Shown: positions 8,742 through 18,431, numbered from the stretch's first letter. The stretch is 64,000 nucleotides of DNA from an uncultured Alphaproteobacteria bacterium (GCA_903909375.1 CAIVVM010000034.1:62001-126000); one strand, 5' to 3'. The notes: a model not told the origin generated them from the sequence alone. Numbers and translations are program-made.

Positions 8742-8918
8742 ATGACGGATCACGATGATGGCCCACCGGCCGGGGAAACGCCGATCCAGAAGGCATTGCG
8801 CCTGAAGAAGGCGGCGCTTGCGGCCAAAGGTTCGCCGAGTGGGCGGGCGCGAGATGGCGGGCTGCGCGCCGCCGCCGCGCACTCTGCATCGAAATCCAAG
8901 CCCTGGATGAAGAAATAG
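8742..8918 (+). CDS. Small basic protein of unknown function (58 aa)
   Basis: Codes for 58 residues starting MTDHDDGPPAGETPIQKALRL and ending KPWMKK. It has an acidic head, a short amphipathic helix (IQKALRLKKAALAAKG) and a basic Ala/Ser tail, with no signal or membrane segment. GGAG sits 8 nt before the ATG at 8742, and GCTATAGA at 8712-8719 resembles the -10 element of alphaproteobacterial promoters, though no good -35 was found. Same strand as gmk, 67 bp downstream. The function is not recognised; the RBS and coding pattern support a real gene. Confidence 0.6.
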   Translation: MTDHDDGPPAGETPIQKALRLKKAALAAKGSPSGRARDGGLRAAAAHSASKSKPWMKK

Positions 8919-9029
8919 AGCCCATCTCCGCGAGCTCAACCCTTGCGGGAAACGGGGTGAGAAGCCAGATCCTATGCCAGACGCCCCCGCCGCTTACGAA
9001 CGCAAGGCGGCTTTCTCAAGGGAGCTCCA

Positions 9030-9824
9030 ATGCCGTCGTACCACCTGCCCATCGTAGCTTTGGGCGCTCTTGCCGTCGCGACCGGCAGCCTTGCGCAGCC
9101 GCCGCGCCCGGACTCGGGTTTGCAGGTGCAAGTTGGTGGAGGGGGTCTGGTGACCCCTGACTTCCTCGGCAGCGCCGGGTCTCGGGTCCGCGTTCTGCCC
9201 TATTTGTCGGTGAGCTACGGCGATCTGGTGTCGGCTACGGTTGAGGATGGGATCACGCTCAACCTTTATCGGTCCGGCGACTTCACGTTTGGGCCGACAG
9301 TCAGGTTCAGTTTCGGCCAGGAAGAGAACGACAGCCGGGACTTGCGAGGCCTTGGCGATGTTGACCTTTCGATCGAACCCGGAGCCTTTGCAGGCTACGA
9401 GAGCGGCCCCTTTTCTGCAGGGATCCAGGTCAGCCATGACGTAGCGGGCGGCCACGGCGGCGGGATTGTCGAACTGGACGCTGCGGTGACACTGCCCGTT
9501 GCGCAGACCCGTTCAGGTCCGGTTTTGCTGTCCGCAGGTCCGAACGCGTCCTTCGTGACAGCCAGGGTCAACCGTGCGTTCTTTGGCGTCGACGCGACCC
9601 AGGCCATGGCGTCCGGATTGCCAGCATACCGACCTGGCGGCGGCCTTCAGGAGTTCGGCGTCAACCTGACGGCCATCGCACCCGTCGGGCGACGCACCAC
9701 GGTGGTCGGTCTTCTTGGCTATGGCCGGCTCATCGGCGACGCCGCTGACAGCCCGCGCGTGCGGCAGCGCGGGTCGCCCGACCAGTTCACGGCGGGCCTG
9801 TTCATCGCCTACGCCCTGTTCTGA
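9030..9824 (+). CDS. MipA/OmpV-like outer-membrane protein
   Basis: Predicted outer-membrane beta-barrel of 264 residues. A signal peptide (about residues 1-22, ending GSLAQP) precedes alternating amphipathic strands: VQVGGGGLVTPDF, VRVLPYLSVSYGDL, FTFGPTVRFSFGQEEND and others, ending in the aromatic terminal strand AGLFIAYALF that BAM recognises. The layout matches the MipA/OmpV family, whose members scaffold murein enzymes in E. coli or have unknown roles. ATG at 9030 is preceded by GGGAG. Convergent with a 66-residue gene. Confidence 0.8.
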   Translation: MPSYHLPIVALGALAVATGSLAQPPRPDSGLQVQVGGGGLVTPDFLGSAGSRVRVLPYLSVSYGDLVSATVEDGITLNLYRSGDFTFGPTVRFSFGQEENDSRDLRGLGDVDLSIEPGAFAGYESGPFSAGIQVSHDVAGGHGGGIVELDAAVTLPVAQTRSGPVLLSAGPNASFVTARVNRAFFGVDATQAMASGLPAYRPGGGLQEFGVNLTAIAPVGRRTTVVGLLGYGRLIGDAADSPRVRQRGSPDQFTAGLFIAYALF

Positions 9825-9833
9825 TCGACGACC

Positions 9834-10034
9834 TCAGTGCCGGACGACCCACTCGCTGATGTAGGCGTGGGTGGCGCGGGCCAGGCTGGACGGCCCGGAA
9901 AAATAGAATTCGCTGCCAAACAGGCCCTTGCGCTCGCGCCAGCTGATCTGGCCGGTGTCTTCCGTCTGGAGCACCGAACGCAGCTTGGCGGTCATGCCGC
10001 TGGGTACGAAGGCGACATAGGTGGCGTCAGGCAT
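9834..10034 (-). CDS. Hypothetical protein (66 aa)
   Basis: Codes for 66 residues: MPDATYVAFVPSGMTAKLRS at the start and HAYISEWVVRH at the end. It is soluble-looking with several aromatic residues and no signal peptide. GTGGAG stands about 10 nt before the ATG at 10034. The ORF continues upstream in frame to 10400, but that part is antisense to the acylase and looks like a shadow. The stop is 9 bp from the stop of the MipA-like gene. No family recognised. Confidence 0.45.
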   Translation of the reverse strand: MPDATYVAFVPSGMTAKLRSVLQTEDTGQISWRERKGLFGSEFYFSGPSSLARATHAYISEWVVRH

Positions 10035-10191
10035 CGGGCATACTCCACTGGACCCCGTTGGCGTCCCCTGAGAGGCACCAAAGCCTGAGTCCGTGGCGCC
10101 AGCCAATAGAGTTAAGGAATTGTGACCTATCTGGCTGGACAATCCCGGCGGTCCAAGGCGTGTTGGCTCGGTCCGGGTTTGGGAGGCGTGT

Positions 10192-12354
10192 ATGCGGTTT
10201 CGGTCTTTGGCGGTGGCGATCGGGGTCTGGGGCCTCCTCGGCGGTTCAGCCCTGGCGGTGGACGACATGGGCCGATGGAAGGCCACGGCAGAGCGGGTGA
10301 CCATCGTGCGCGACACCTGGGGCATCGCCCATGTGAAGGGCAAGACCGACGCGGACGCCGTCTTCGGCATGGCCTTCACCCAGGCCGAGGACGACTTCAA
10401 CCGCGTGGAGATGAACTATCTCACCTCGCTGGGCCGCCGGGCCGAGGCCCTGGGGCCCGGTGAGATCTGGTCTGACCTGCGGCAGAAACTGTTCATCGAT
10501 CCAGTCGAGCTCAAGGCGCAGTACGCGGCCAGCCCGCCCTGGCTGAAGGCGCTGATGAACAGCTGGGCCGACGGCCTGAACTATTATCTGGCCACCCGTC
10601 CCGAGACGAAACCCAGGGTGATCACGCGCTTCGAGCCCTGGATGGCGCTGAGTTTCTCCGAGGGGAGCATCGGCGGCGATATCGAATCCATCTCGCTGGC
10701 GGAGCTGGAGACCTTCTATGGCGGGGTGAAGAGCGCGCGGGTGGAAGACCCCTTCGCCTTCCGCGAGCCCACCGGCTCGAACGGCATCGCGATTGCACCG
10801 AAGCTCACCAGGGATGGCCATGCGCTGCTGCTGATCAATCCGCACACCTCGTTCTTCTTCCGCTCCGAGCTGCAGATGACCAGCGACGAGGGGCTGAACG
10901 CCTATGGCGCTGTCACCTGGGGCCAGTTCTTCATCTACCAGGGGTTCAACGCCAAAGCCGGCTGGATGCACACCTCAAGCGGCGTCGATGTGATCGATGA
11001 GTTCGCGGAAGAGGTCTCCTCCGCCCCGGACGGCCTGCGATATCGCTATGGCGCCGAGCAGCGCAACGTCACGCTGAAGACCATCGTCGTGCCGTATCGC
11101 GCCGCCGACGGATCGATGGCCAGCCGGAGTTTCACCACCTATCGAACGCATCACGGCCCGGTAGTGCGCAAGCTCGGCGACAAGTGGATTGCGGTGGCGC
11201 TGATGCACAAGCCGGTCGAGGCGCTGCAGCAATCCTTCCTGCGCACCAAGGCAAACAGCTACGCCGACTTCATGAAGGTGGCCGAGCTCAAGGCCAATTC
11301 GTCCAACAACACCCTGTTTGCCGATTCAAGCGGTGTGACCGCCTATCTTCATCCCCAGTTCATCCCGAAGCGCGATGACCGGTTCGACTACACCCAGCCG
11401 GTGGATGGCTCCGACCCGGCGACGGACTGGAAGGGCCTGCATGCCCTGACCGATGCGCCGCGGGTCAAGGACCCGTCGGTCGGATGGGTGTTCAATGTGA
11501 ACGACGCGCCCTGGACTGCAGCCGGGCCGGACAGTCCGGTCAAGGCGGCCTTCCCGAAGTACATGGACTCCGCCGGAGAGAACCCACGCGGCCCGCACGC
11601 CATCCGGGTTCTGACAGGCGCCAGCGGAATGACCCGTGAGACCCTCCTGGCCAAGGCCTACGATCCCTATCTCACCGCGTTCGCGCGCCTGATCCCGACC
11701 CTGGCGGCGGCCTATGACGCAGCCCCTGATCCCAAGCTGGCAGAGCAGGTGGCGGCGCTGAAGGCCTGGGACAAGACCTGGTCAGCGAGTTCGACCGAGA
11801 CGTCCCTGGCGGTGTTCTGGGGTGAAGCGCTCTGGGCCAGGGCCGCGCCCGCGGCCAAGGCTGCGCGCATGAGCGTGTGGGACTACATGGCCGACAAGAG
11901 TTCCGGCGCCGACAAGCTCGCGGCGCTGTCGGAAGCCTCCGCGCGACTGACCGCCGACTTCGGCAGCTGGAAGACCCCGTGGGGTGAAATCAACCGGTTC
12001 CAACGGCTGAACGGCGACATTGTCCAGAGCTTCCGCGATGACGGACCGAGTATCGCCGTGCCCTTCGCCTCGGCGCAGTGGGGGTCCCTGGCTTCGTTCG
12101 GAGCCAAGCGTTATCCCGGAACGAAGCGCTACTACGGAACCAGCGGCAACAGCTTCGTGGCCGTCGTCGAGTTCGGGCCAAAGGTGCGCGCGCTGGCGAT
12201 CACCGCCGGTGGGGCCAGCGGCCATCCGGACAGCGCCCACTTCATGGATCAGGCGGCGCGATATGCTGCTGGCGACCTGCGTGAGGTTTACTTCTATCCG
12301 GAGCAACTGGTCGGGCGCACGGCGCGAACCTACCGTCCGGGCGCTAGCCGTTAG
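10192..12354 (+). CDS. Penicillin acylase family (Ntn hydrolase) periplasmic amidase
   Basis: Amide hydrolase of the S45 family (penicillin acylase, acyl-homoserine-lactone acylase), 720 residues, made as a self-cleaving precursor. A signal peptide covers residues 1-23 (GLLGGSALAV). The alpha-chain region has RDTWGIAHVKGKTDADAVFGM and YNY-type tyrosines. The nucleophile of the beta chain is Ser196 in PTGSNGIAIAPKLT, exactly the family GSN site at the autocleavage point, followed by LLINPHTSFFFRSE. GGGAGG lies just before the ATG. The natural substrate cannot be told: beta-lactams, AHLs and peptides are all handled by this family. The 3' end overlaps the helicase gene by 11 bp. Confidence 0.9.
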   Translation: MRFRSLAVAIGVWGLLGGSALAVDDMGRWKATAERVTIVRDTWGIAHVKGKTDADAVFGMAFTQAEDDFNRVEMNYLTSLGRRAEALGPGEIWSDLRQKLFIDPVELKAQYAASPPWLKALMNSWADGLNYYLATRPETKPRVITRFEPWMALSFSEGSIGGDIESISLAELETFYGGVKSARVEDPFAFREPTGSNGIAIAPKLTRDGHALLLINPHTSFFFRSELQMTSDEGLNAYGAVTWGQFFIYQGFNAKAGWMHTSSGVDVIDEFAEEVSSAPDGLRYRYGAEQRNVTLKTIVVPYRAADGSMASRSFTTYRTHHGPVVRKLGDKWIAVALMHKPVEALQQSFLRTKANSYADFMKVAELKANSSNNTLFADSSGVTAYLHPQFIPKRDDRFDYTQPVDGSDPATDWKGLHALTDAPRVKDPSVGWVFNVNDAPWTAAGPDSPVKAAFPKYMDSAGENPRGPHAIRVLTGASGMTRETLLAKAYDPYLTAFARLIPTLAAAYDAAPDPKLAEQVAALKAWDKTWSASSTETSLAVFWGEALWARAAPAAKAARMSVWDYMADKSSGADKLAALSEASARLTADFGSWKTPWGEINRFQRLNGDIVQSFRDDGPSIAVPFASAQWGSLASFGAKRYPGTKRYYGTSGNSFVAVVEFGPKVRALAITAGGASGHPDSAHFMDQAARYAAGDLREVYFYPEQLVGRTARTYRPGASR

Positions 12355-14164
12355 GCGCGCGCTTCTTGAAGGGCTTTTTTGGCGGACCGCCCGGGCGAGG
12401 TCCACGATCCGGACGCGGGCCGCCTTGCGGACGCGGCGCATAGGGAGGCCGTGCGCCCTCGGGACGCGGGCCGCGATCGGGTCTCGGACCCGCGGCGCGC
12501 GGCGGCGGCGCTCCTGGAGCGCCCGCCGGATTGATGCGAATGTCGCCCGCATCGGCAGCCGTCTTGATCGCCTCACGGAAACGGGGCTCGGCCTCGCGGG
12601 TGATCTCGAACTTGGTCTCGTTGTCGAAGATCTTGATCAGGCCGATGTCCTTCTTGGTGACATGCCCAAGCCGACAGATCAGCGGCACCAGCCACTTGGG
12701 GTCAGCGTTCTTGGAGCGGCCCACCGGCAGTCGGAACCAGGTTGAGTCCCCGTTGGGCGTGTGTTCCGCACGCGAACCGTGATCCAGGCGAGGGCCACGC
12801 TCGGGACCGCGATCCGGCCTTGGACCACGCGCATCGGCGCCGCCGCGATCATTGCCACGATCGTCGAACATTTCTTCCGGAGCCGGCAGACGCGAGCGGT
12901 GCAGGCGGATCAGGGCCGCCGCCACAGCTTCCGGCGAACGGTCGGCCAGCAGCTTGGCAGCCAGCTCCAGTTCCTCGGGGGAGGGGGGCTCGTTCAGGAG
13001 CGGGTCTTCGAACAGCCGGATCTGGTCCTTGGCGCGGATTTCCTCAGCCAGCGGCGGGCCCGACCATTCGACATTCAGGTTGGCCACGGCGAACAGACGT
13101 TCAGCGGGGCGGCGCTTTGTGTGTGGCACCACCACGACAGAGACGCCCTTCTTGCCCGCGCGACCGGTGCGGCCGCTGCGGTGAAGCAGCCCCGCCGTAT
13201 TGCTCGGCAGATCCGCGTGGATCACGAGACCCAGGTCCGGCAGGTCGAGGCCACGCGCGGCCACGTCTGTTGCGACGCAGGCCCGAGCATGTCCATCACG
13301 TAGAGATTGAAGCGCGTCGGCGCGCTCCTTCTGGGAGAGTTCACCGGACAGTTGCACGGCGGAGAAACCGCGCTCGCGCAGAGCGCCGTAGAGATGGCGG
13401 ACCCGTTCGCGCGTGGCGCAGAAAATCAGGGCGCCGGGGCTTTCGAAATAACGCAGCAGGTTGACGACGGCGTTCTCGATCTCGTTCGGCGCCACGCGGA
13501 CGGCGCGGTACTCGATATCGCCGTGGGCCTCGTCCCTGCGGATGGTGTCGATGCGCTGGGCGTCGCGCTGATAGCGCTTGGCCAGGGAGGCGATCTCCTT
13601 GGCGATGGTGGCCGAGAACAGGAAGGTGCGGCGATCGGCCGGCGTCGAGTCGAGGATTTCCTCAAGGTCTTCGCGGAAGCCCATATCGAGCATCTCGTCG
13701 GCCTCATCCAGCACCACCACCTTGAGCGAACCCAGGTCGAGATTGCCGCGTTCGATGTGGTCGCGCAGTCGGCCGGGCGTGCCGACCACAATGTGGCAGC
13801 CGCCGCTGAGCGCGCGCTGTTCCTGGCGCGCGTCCATGCCGCCGACGCAGGTCACCACCCGCGCCCCGGCGGCTGCGTATAGCCAGGTCAGCTCGCGGCT
13901 GACCTGCAGCGCCAGCTCACGGGTGGGTGCGATGGCCAGGAACAGCGGAGCTCCGCCACGCTCGAACCGTTCGGCTTCGCCCAGCAAAGGAATGGCGGCA
14001 GCCAGGCCAAACGCGACGGTCTTTCCGGAACCTGTCTGGGCGGACACCAGCAGATCGATATTCGGTGGCGCAGCCAGAACCGCGGACTGAACGGGGGTCG
14101 GTTCGCGATAGCCCTGCGCGTCAAGCGCGCGGGCCAGCGCGGGGTGCGTGGCGGGAAATGGCAT
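12344..14164 (-). CDS. DEAD-box ATP-dependent RNA helicase with DbpA-like RNA-binding domain
   Basis: RNA helicase of 606 residues. All core motifs are visible: Q-motif region EPTPVQSAVL, Walker A SAQTGSGKT, PTRELALQ, TPGRL, VLDEADEML, FLFSATI, ARGLDLPDL and HRSGRTGRAG. After residue 430 a linker rich in Arg, Gly, Pro and Asp is followed by a DbpA-type RNA-binding domain (TWFRLPVGRSKNADPKWLVP, GHVTKKDIGLIKIF) and an RGP/RPDRGP-rich basic tail. This fits ribosome assembly or mRNA turnover. The ATG at 14164 is used; longer in-frame reading would run through tRNA-Asp. Tail-to-tail overlap with the acylase gene. Confidence 0.93.
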   Translation of the reverse strand: MPFPATHPALARALDAQGYREPTPVQSAVLAAPPNIDLLVSAQTGSGKTVAFGLAAAIPLLGEAERFERGGAPLFLAIAPTRELALQVSRELTWLYAAAGARVVTCVGGMDARQEQRALSGGCHIVVGTPGRLRDHIERGNLDLGSLKVVVLDEADEMLDMGFREDLEEILDSTPADRRTFLFSATIAKEIASLAKRYQRDAQRIDTIRRDEAHGDIEYRAVRVAPNEIENAVVNLLRYFESPGALIFCATRERVRHLYGALRERGFSAVQLSGELSQKERADALQSLRDGHARACVATDVAARGLDLPDLGLVIHADLPSNTAGLLHRSGRTGRAGKKGVSVVVVPHTKRRPAERLFAVANLNVEWSGPPLAEEIRAKDQIRLFEDPLLNEPPSPEELELAAKLLADRSPEAVAAALIRLHRSRLPAPEEMFDDRGNDRGGADARGPRPDRGPERGPRLDHGSRAEHTPNGDSTWFRLPVGRSKNADPKWLVPLICRLGHVTKKDIGLIKIFDNETKFEITREAEPRFREAIKTAADAGDIRINPAGAPGAPPPRAAGPRPDRGPRPEGARPPYAPRPQGGPRPDRGPRPGGPPKKPFKKRAPNG

Positions 14165-14243
14165 TGGCAATGCTCCGGGGCGCGGCGAACAGCGCCTGGT
14201 CGCAGGAATCTGTACGGGGTACGAATGATCTACGCCACGGAAA

Positions 14244-14320
<77 letters not shown>

Positions 14321-14350
14321 GCAGGACCTTCCGGTCAGGCGAAGGCGGCT

Positions 14351-14379
14351 CTGATAGGGGCGGTGCGGAATCGTGTCAA
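14351..14379 (-). promoter_or_regulatory. Promoter of tRNA-Asp
   Basis: On the minus strand TTGACA (14379-14374) and TATCAG (14356-14351) are separated by exactly 17 bp. The predicted start of transcription falls about 20-25 nt before the tRNA 5' end. The perfect -35 fits a strong stable-RNA promoter. Confidence 0.75.
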
Positions 14380-14411
14380 TGTTTGAGTGTAGTCTTGCCT
14401 CCCATGCAAAG

Positions 14412-14538
14412 CGGGGGAGGGGGACAGCGCCCCGCAGAGGGCGTGGTGGAAGGGGCGAATTCAAGCGCCGAGCCCGGTCCCGCCCCTTCCACCGTCGACT
14501 TGCAGTCGACGGTCCCCCTTCCCCGTGAACGGGGAAGG
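14412..14538 (+). repeat. Intergenic palindromic element upstream of nuoA
   Basis: Nested and competing inverted repeats fill the gap between tRNA-Asp and nuoA. The outer arms are near 14412-14424 and 14512-14524 (G-rich and C-rich, one mismatch or indel). Inner arms GGTGGAAGGGGCG (14445-14457) and CGCCCCTTCCACC (14481-14493) pair perfectly. ACCGTCGAC/GTCGACGGT (14491-14499/14505-14513) and CCTTCCCC/GGGGAAGG (14517-14524/14531-14538) form shorter hairpins that exclude the longer ones. This looks like a dispersed REP-like sequence; it may also insulate nuoA. Confidence 0.65.
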
Positions 14539-14613
14539 CAAGATCGCACAAGGTGGGTTTGAAACGGGCGTATGATCGGTCTAGAAGACCCCCGACTCCC
14601 GCCGGAGATTCAT

Positions 14614-14991
14614 GTGAACGCCTTTCTGCTTGAGTACCTGCCCATCGTGATCTTTCTCGGGATCGCGGCGGTTCTGGGGATCATCTTCATCCTTTTCGCC
14701 GTGGTGATCGCGCCCAAGGCGCCGGATCCCGAGAAGCTGTCGTCTTACGAGTGCGGCTTCAATGCGTTTGATGACGCCCGCATGAAGTTCGATGTGCGGT
14801 TCTATCTGGTCTCGATCCTCTTCATCATTTTCGACCTGGAAGTGGCGTTCCTGTTTCCCTGGGCTGTGGCGCTGATGAAGCTGCCGCCGGAGACCGCCCA
14901 ATTTGCCTTCTGGTCCATGATGACCTTCCTGGGCGTGCTGACTGTGGGCTTCATCTACGAATGGAAAAAGGGAGCCCTGGAATGGGAGTGA
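14614..14991 (+). CDS. nuoA: NADH-quinone oxidoreductase subunit A
   Basis: Membrane-arm subunit of Complex I, 125 residues with three transmembrane helices: about 8-30, 65-85 and 93-113. The characteristic loop [20 protein letters not shown], with the conserved Cys that lies near the quinone site, is intact. GTG 14614 is preferred (product [12 protein letters not shown]) because CGGAG is spaced 6-7 nt before it; an ATG at 14572 would add 14 residues with no RBS. First gene of nuoA-N; overlaps nuoB by 10 bp. Confidence 0.95.
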   Translation: MNAFLLEYLPIVIFLGIAAVLGIIFILFAVVIAPKAPDPEKLSSYECGFNAFDDARMKFDVRFYLVSILFIIFDLEVAFLFPWAVALMKLPPETAQFAFWSMMTFLGVLTVGFIYEWKKGALEWE

Positions 14992-15563
14992 TCATTCCTC
15001 CGGGCGTGAGCGCCGTGCCCGCCGGCGCCGCCGGCCGCACGACGGTCGAAGGCTACAACCCCGAACTTCACGACCCGTTCTTTGACGGCGTGTCCCAGCG
15101 CCTGTCAGACAAGGGATTTGTCACCGCCAGTCTGGACGACCTGATCACCTGGGCGCGCACCGGATCGCTCATGTGGATGACCTTTGGTCTGGCCTGCTGC
15201 GCGGTCGAGATGATGCAGGCTTCGATGCCGCGTTACGACCTGGAGCGCTACGGCTTTGCGCCGCGCGCCAGCCCGCGCCAGTCAGACGTGATGATCGTGG
15301 CCGGCACCCTGGTCAACAAGATGGCCCCGGCGCTTCGCAAGGTCTACGACCAGATGCCCGAGCCACGCTACGTGATCTCCATGGGCAGCTGCGCCAATGG
15401 TGGTGGCTATTACTACTTCAGCTACTCGACCGTCCGTGGCTGCGACCGGATCGTGCCCGTGGATATCTATGTGCCGGGCTGCCCGCCCACGGCTGAAGCC
15501 TTGATCTACGGGATCCTGCAACTGCAGAAGAAAATCCGTCGGACGGGGACCATCGAGCGATGA
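14982..15563 (+). CDS. nuoB: NADH-quinone oxidoreductase subunit B
   Basis: Peripheral-arm subunit (193 residues, PSST) holding the terminal [4Fe-4S] cluster N2 that passes electrons to quinone. Ligands are visible as the adjacent Cys72-Cys73 in [11 protein letters not shown], Cys137 in GSCANGGG and Cys167 in VPGCPPTAE. The ATG at 14982 lies inside the end of nuoA with GGAG upstream. The stop overlaps nuoC by 4 bp (ATGA). Confidence 0.98.
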   Translation: MGVIIPPGVSAVPAGAAGRTTVEGYNPELHDPFFDGVSQRLSDKGFVTASLDDLITWARTGSLMWMTFGLACCAVEMMQASMPRYDLERYGFAPRASPRQSDVMIVAGTLVNKMAPALRKVYDQMPEPRYVISMGSCANGGGYYYFSYSTVRGCDRIVPVDIYVPGCPPTAEALIYGILQLQKKIRRTGTIER

Positions 15564-16180
15564 CCTGGCCCGTCAAGGACACCGATCTCACCAAGCTGGG
15601 CAAGTCGATCCTCAAGGGCGCCAAGGGCGTCATTACCGGCGCTGATGTGCAGTTTGGCGAGCTGACCCTCACCGGGCCGGCCAGCCGGATCGTCGAGGCG
15701 CTGACAATCCTGCGCGACGAGCATGGCTTTCACCAGCTGATCGACCTCTGCGGCGCAGACTACCCCGAACGCCCGCTACGGTTCGATGTGGTCTACCACC
15801 TGCTGTCGATGACCCATAACCGGCGCGTCCGGATCAAGGTGCAGACCGACGAGGACACGCCCGTGGCCTCGGCCACCGGCGTCTATCCTGCCGCCAACTG
15901 GTTCGAACGCGAGGCGTTCGACATGTACGGCATCTTCTTCGACAATCACCCGGATCTGCGCCGCATCCTCACCGACTACGGCTTCCACGGCCATCCGCTG
16001 CGCAAAGACTTCCCGATGACCGGCTACGTCGAGGTTCGCTACGACGAGGAGCTGAAGCGGGTGGTCTATGAGCCCGTGAAGTCGGTGGAATGGCGTAACT
16101 GGGACTTCCTCAGTCCCTGGGAAGGCATCGAGCGCGGCTTCGCCGCTGTTCTGCCGGGCGACGAAAAGGGCAAGTCATGA
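15560..16180 (+). CDS. nuoC: NADH-quinone oxidoreductase subunit C
   Basis: Peripheral-arm subunit (30 kDa type) of 206 residues, separate from NuoD as in mitochondria and other alphaproteobacteria, unlike the fused NuoCD of E. coli. The signature [31 protein letters not shown] is present across about residues 112-143, followed by [15 protein letters not shown]. Translationally coupled by ATGA overlaps with nuoB and nuoD. Confidence 0.97.
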   Translation: MTWPVKDTDLTKLGKSILKGAKGVITGADVQFGELTLTGPASRIVEALTILRDEHGFHQLIDLCGADYPERPLRFDVVYHLLSMTHNRRVRIKVQTDEDTPVASATGVYPAANWFEREAFDMYGIFFDNHPDLRRILTDYGFHGHPLRKDFPMTGYVEVRYDEELKRVVYEPVKSVEWRNWDFLSPWEGIERGFAAVLPGDEKGKS

Positions 16181-17412
16181 GCGTTAAGGCGCCCGCGCTG
16201 CCGGCGGACTATTTCCACGACCCCAAGGTCCCGGAGACCCCGGTCCGCAAGTTCAACATCAACTTCGGCCCGCAACACCCGGCTGCCCACGGCGTGCTGC
16301 GCCTGGTGCTGGAACTGGACGGCGAAGTGGTCGAGCGGGTCGACCCGCACATCGGCCTCCTGCACCGGGGTACCGAGAAGCTGATGGAGGCCCGGCCCTA
16401 TCAGCAGACAATCCCCTACATGGACCGCCTCGACTACGTGGCGCCCATGAACCAGGAACATGCCTATGTCCTGGCGATCGAGAAGCTGCTGGGCATCGAG
16501 GCGCCCTATCGCGGCCTGCTGATCCGGACCCTGTACGACGAGATCGGCCGGATCCTCAGCCACCTGCTCAACGTGACCACCCAGGCGATGGATGTGGGCG
16601 CGCTCACCCCGCCACTCTGGGGCTTCGAAGAGCGCGAAAAGCTGATGGTCTTCTACGAGCGCGCTTCGGGCGCCCGTATGCATGCCAACTTCTATCGTGT
16701 CGGCGGCGTACGTCAGGACCTGCCGGAAGCACTGATCCGCGATATCGACGACTGGTGCGACTATTTCCCGCGTATTGTCGATGATCTGGAAGGCCTGATT
16801 ACCGGCAGCCGGATCTTCAAGCAGCGCAACGTCGACATCGGCGTGGTCACGCGGGAAGAGGCCATCGCTCACAGCTTCTCCGGGGTGCTGGTGCGCGGGT
16901 CCGGCATCGCCTGGGATCTGCGGCGGGCGCAGCCTTATGCCGCCTACAGCGACATGGAATTCGACGTGCCGCTGGGCGTGCACGGCGATTGCTATGACCG
17001 CTACCTCTGCCGGATGCGCGAGATGCGCGAGTCCGCAAAGATCATGAAGCAGTGCTGCGAGCGTCTGCTGAAGATGCCGGGTCCTGTGTTGATCGAGGAC
17101 AACAAGATCGCCGCGCCGCGTCGGGGCGAGATGAAGCGCTCGATGGAGGCGCTCATCCACCACTTCAAGCTCTTCACCGAGGGCTATCGCACCCCGCCGG
17201 GCGAGGTCTACGCCTGCGTCGAGGCGCCCAAGGGCGAGTTTGGCGTCTATCTGGTCAGCGACGGCACCAACAAACCCTACCGCGCCAAGATCCGCGCCCC
17301 GGGCTATCCGCACCTGCAGGCCATGGACTGGATGAACCGCGGCCACATGCTGGCCGACGTCTCCGCCATCCTGGGTTCGCTGGACATTGTGTTCGGGGAG
17401 ATCGACCGGTGA
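16177..17412 (+). CDS. nuoD: NADH-quinone oxidoreductase subunit D
   Basis: Peripheral-arm 49-kDa-type subunit, 411 residues, which with NuoB forms the quinone site. The conserved [19 protein letters not shown] motif (here [16 protein letters not shown], about residues 27-42) carries the His at the quinone pocket. [15 protein letters not shown] and the C-terminal [18 protein letters not shown] end ([14 protein letters not shown]) follow. The stop overlaps the GTG start of an NTF2-like gene by 4 bp. Confidence 0.98.
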   Translation: MSVKAPALPADYFHDPKVPETPVRKFNINFGPQHPAAHGVLRLVLELDGEVVERVDPHIGLLHRGTEKLMEARPYQQTIPYMDRLDYVAPMNQEHAYVLAIEKLLGIEAPYRGLLIRTLYDEIGRILSHLLNVTTQAMDVGALTPPLWGFEEREKLMVFYERASGARMHANFYRVGGVRQDLPEALIRDIDDWCDYFPRIVDDLEGLITGSRIFKQRNVDIGVVTREEAIAHSFSGVLVRGSGIAWDLRRAQPYAAYSDMEFDVPLGVHGDCYDRYLCRMREMRESAKIMKQCCERLLKMPGPVLIEDNKIAAPRRGEMKRSMEALIHHFKLFTEGYRTPPGEVYACVEAPKGEFGVYLVSDGTNKPYRAKIRAPGYPHLQAMDWMNRGHMLADVSAILGSLDIVFGEIDR

Positions 17413-17759
17413 GCACCAGCGCCCAACTCAGCCCTGTCGACATCGCCCAGGGCCAGCTCGACGCCTACAATGTCCAGGACCTGGATGCGCACTGCGCGTT
17501 CTTCGCCGACGACATCACCGTGGCCGATCTGAACGGTGACGTGACCATCCAGGGGATCGCGGCCTATCGCGCCAAGTACGTTCAGGTGTTCGCGGACTTC
17601 CCGCAGAACCGGGCGCGGCTGGTCAACCGGATCTGCGTCGGCCAGACCGTTATCGATCATGAGGACGTGAGTCGCGGCCCCGACGGCCCGAACTTCCAGG
17701 TGATCGCCATCTACACCCTCGCCGGCGGCAAGATCGCCCGCGTGGATTTCGTGAAGTGA
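17409..17759 (+). CDS. NTF2/SnoaL-like protein inserted in the nuo operon
   Basis: Codes for 116 residues of the NTF2-like cone fold: helix [27 protein letters not shown], strands [35 protein letters not shown] and a closing sheet [21 protein letters not shown]. The fold includes steroid isomerases, SnoaL cyclases and many non-enzymatic proteins, so no activity is assigned. A GTG start overlaps the nuoD stop (GTGA), and the stop is 9 bp before nuoE, so it is cotranscribed with Complex I. It is not a canonical Complex I gene. Confidence 0.8.
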   Translation: MSTSAQLSPVDIAQGQLDAYNVQDLDAHCAFFADDITVADLNGDVTIQGIAAYRAKYVQVFADFPQNRARLVNRICVGQTVIDHEDVSRGPDGPNFQVIAIYTLAGGKIARVDFVK

Positions 17760-17768
17760 GGGCCTGAG

Positions 17769-18431
17769 TTGAGCGTCCGTCGTCTCGCCGCCGTCCAGCC
17801 GGCCAGCTTCGCCTTCAAGCCGGCGACGCTGAAGGCCGCAAAAGTGTGGATGGAAAACTTCCCGGCCGGCAAGCAGCAGTCGGCCGTGGTGCCGACCCTT
17901 TGGCTGGTTCAGAAGCAGGAGGGCTGGCTGTCCGAGCCGGCGATCCGCGCCGTTGCCGAACTGCTGGGCATGCCGGTGATCCGGGTGCTGGAGGTGGCGA
18001 CCTTCTACACCATGTTCATGCTGGAGCCGGTGGGCGAGGTGGCCCTGGTGCAGGTCTGCGGCACCACACCGTGCCAGACGCGCGGATCCGAGGACCTGCT
18101 GGCCGTCTGCAAGCGCAAGTTCGGTCCGCAGAACCATCGCTCGGCCGACGGCAAATTCTACTGGCAGGAAGTAGAATGCATGGGCGCGTGCTCGAACGCC
18201 CCGATGGCCGCCATTAATGACTACTACTACGAAGACCTGACGCCCGAGAGCTTCGAAAAGCTGCTGGACGATTTCGCCGCCGGCAAGAAGCCGAAGCCCG
18301 GTTCGGCGATCGGCCGCCAGGGCTCCGCGCCCGAAGGTGGAGCCACGACGCTGACCGACCCCAAGCTGTTCGACGGGTCGCTGGCCAGGAAGATCAAGGT
18401 GCCGAACCTGCCGAGCAAGGTGAAGGCATGA
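17769..18431 (+). CDS. nuoE: NADH-quinone oxidoreductase subunit E
   Basis: 24-kDa-type subunit of the NADH-oxidising module, 220 residues. It binds the [2Fe-2S] cluster N1a through [11 protein letters not shown] and [10 protein letters not shown], giving four Cys in the CxxxxC...CxxxC arrangement. A C-terminal extension of about 50 residues ([20 protein letters not shown]) is typical of alphaproteobacteria. The best start is TTG 17769, with GAGGG about 6 nt before it; no ATG fits the N-terminus. Confidence 0.96.
   Translation: MSVRRLAAVQPASFAFKPATLKAAKVWMENFPAGKQQSAVVPTLWLVQKQEGWLSEPAIRAVAELLGMPVIRVLEVATFYTMFMLEPVGEVALVQVCGTTPCQTRGSEDLLAVCKRKFGPQNHRSADGKFYWQEVECMGACSNAPMAAINDYYYEDLTPESFEKLLDDFAAGKKPKPGSAIGRQGSAPEGGATTLTDPKLFDGSLARKIKVPNLPSKVKA

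Noticed and set aside
16177..17412. Possible nuoCD fusion
   Set aside because: nuoC and nuoD are separate frames joined only by a 4-bp ATGA overlap, with a clear stop for NuoC.
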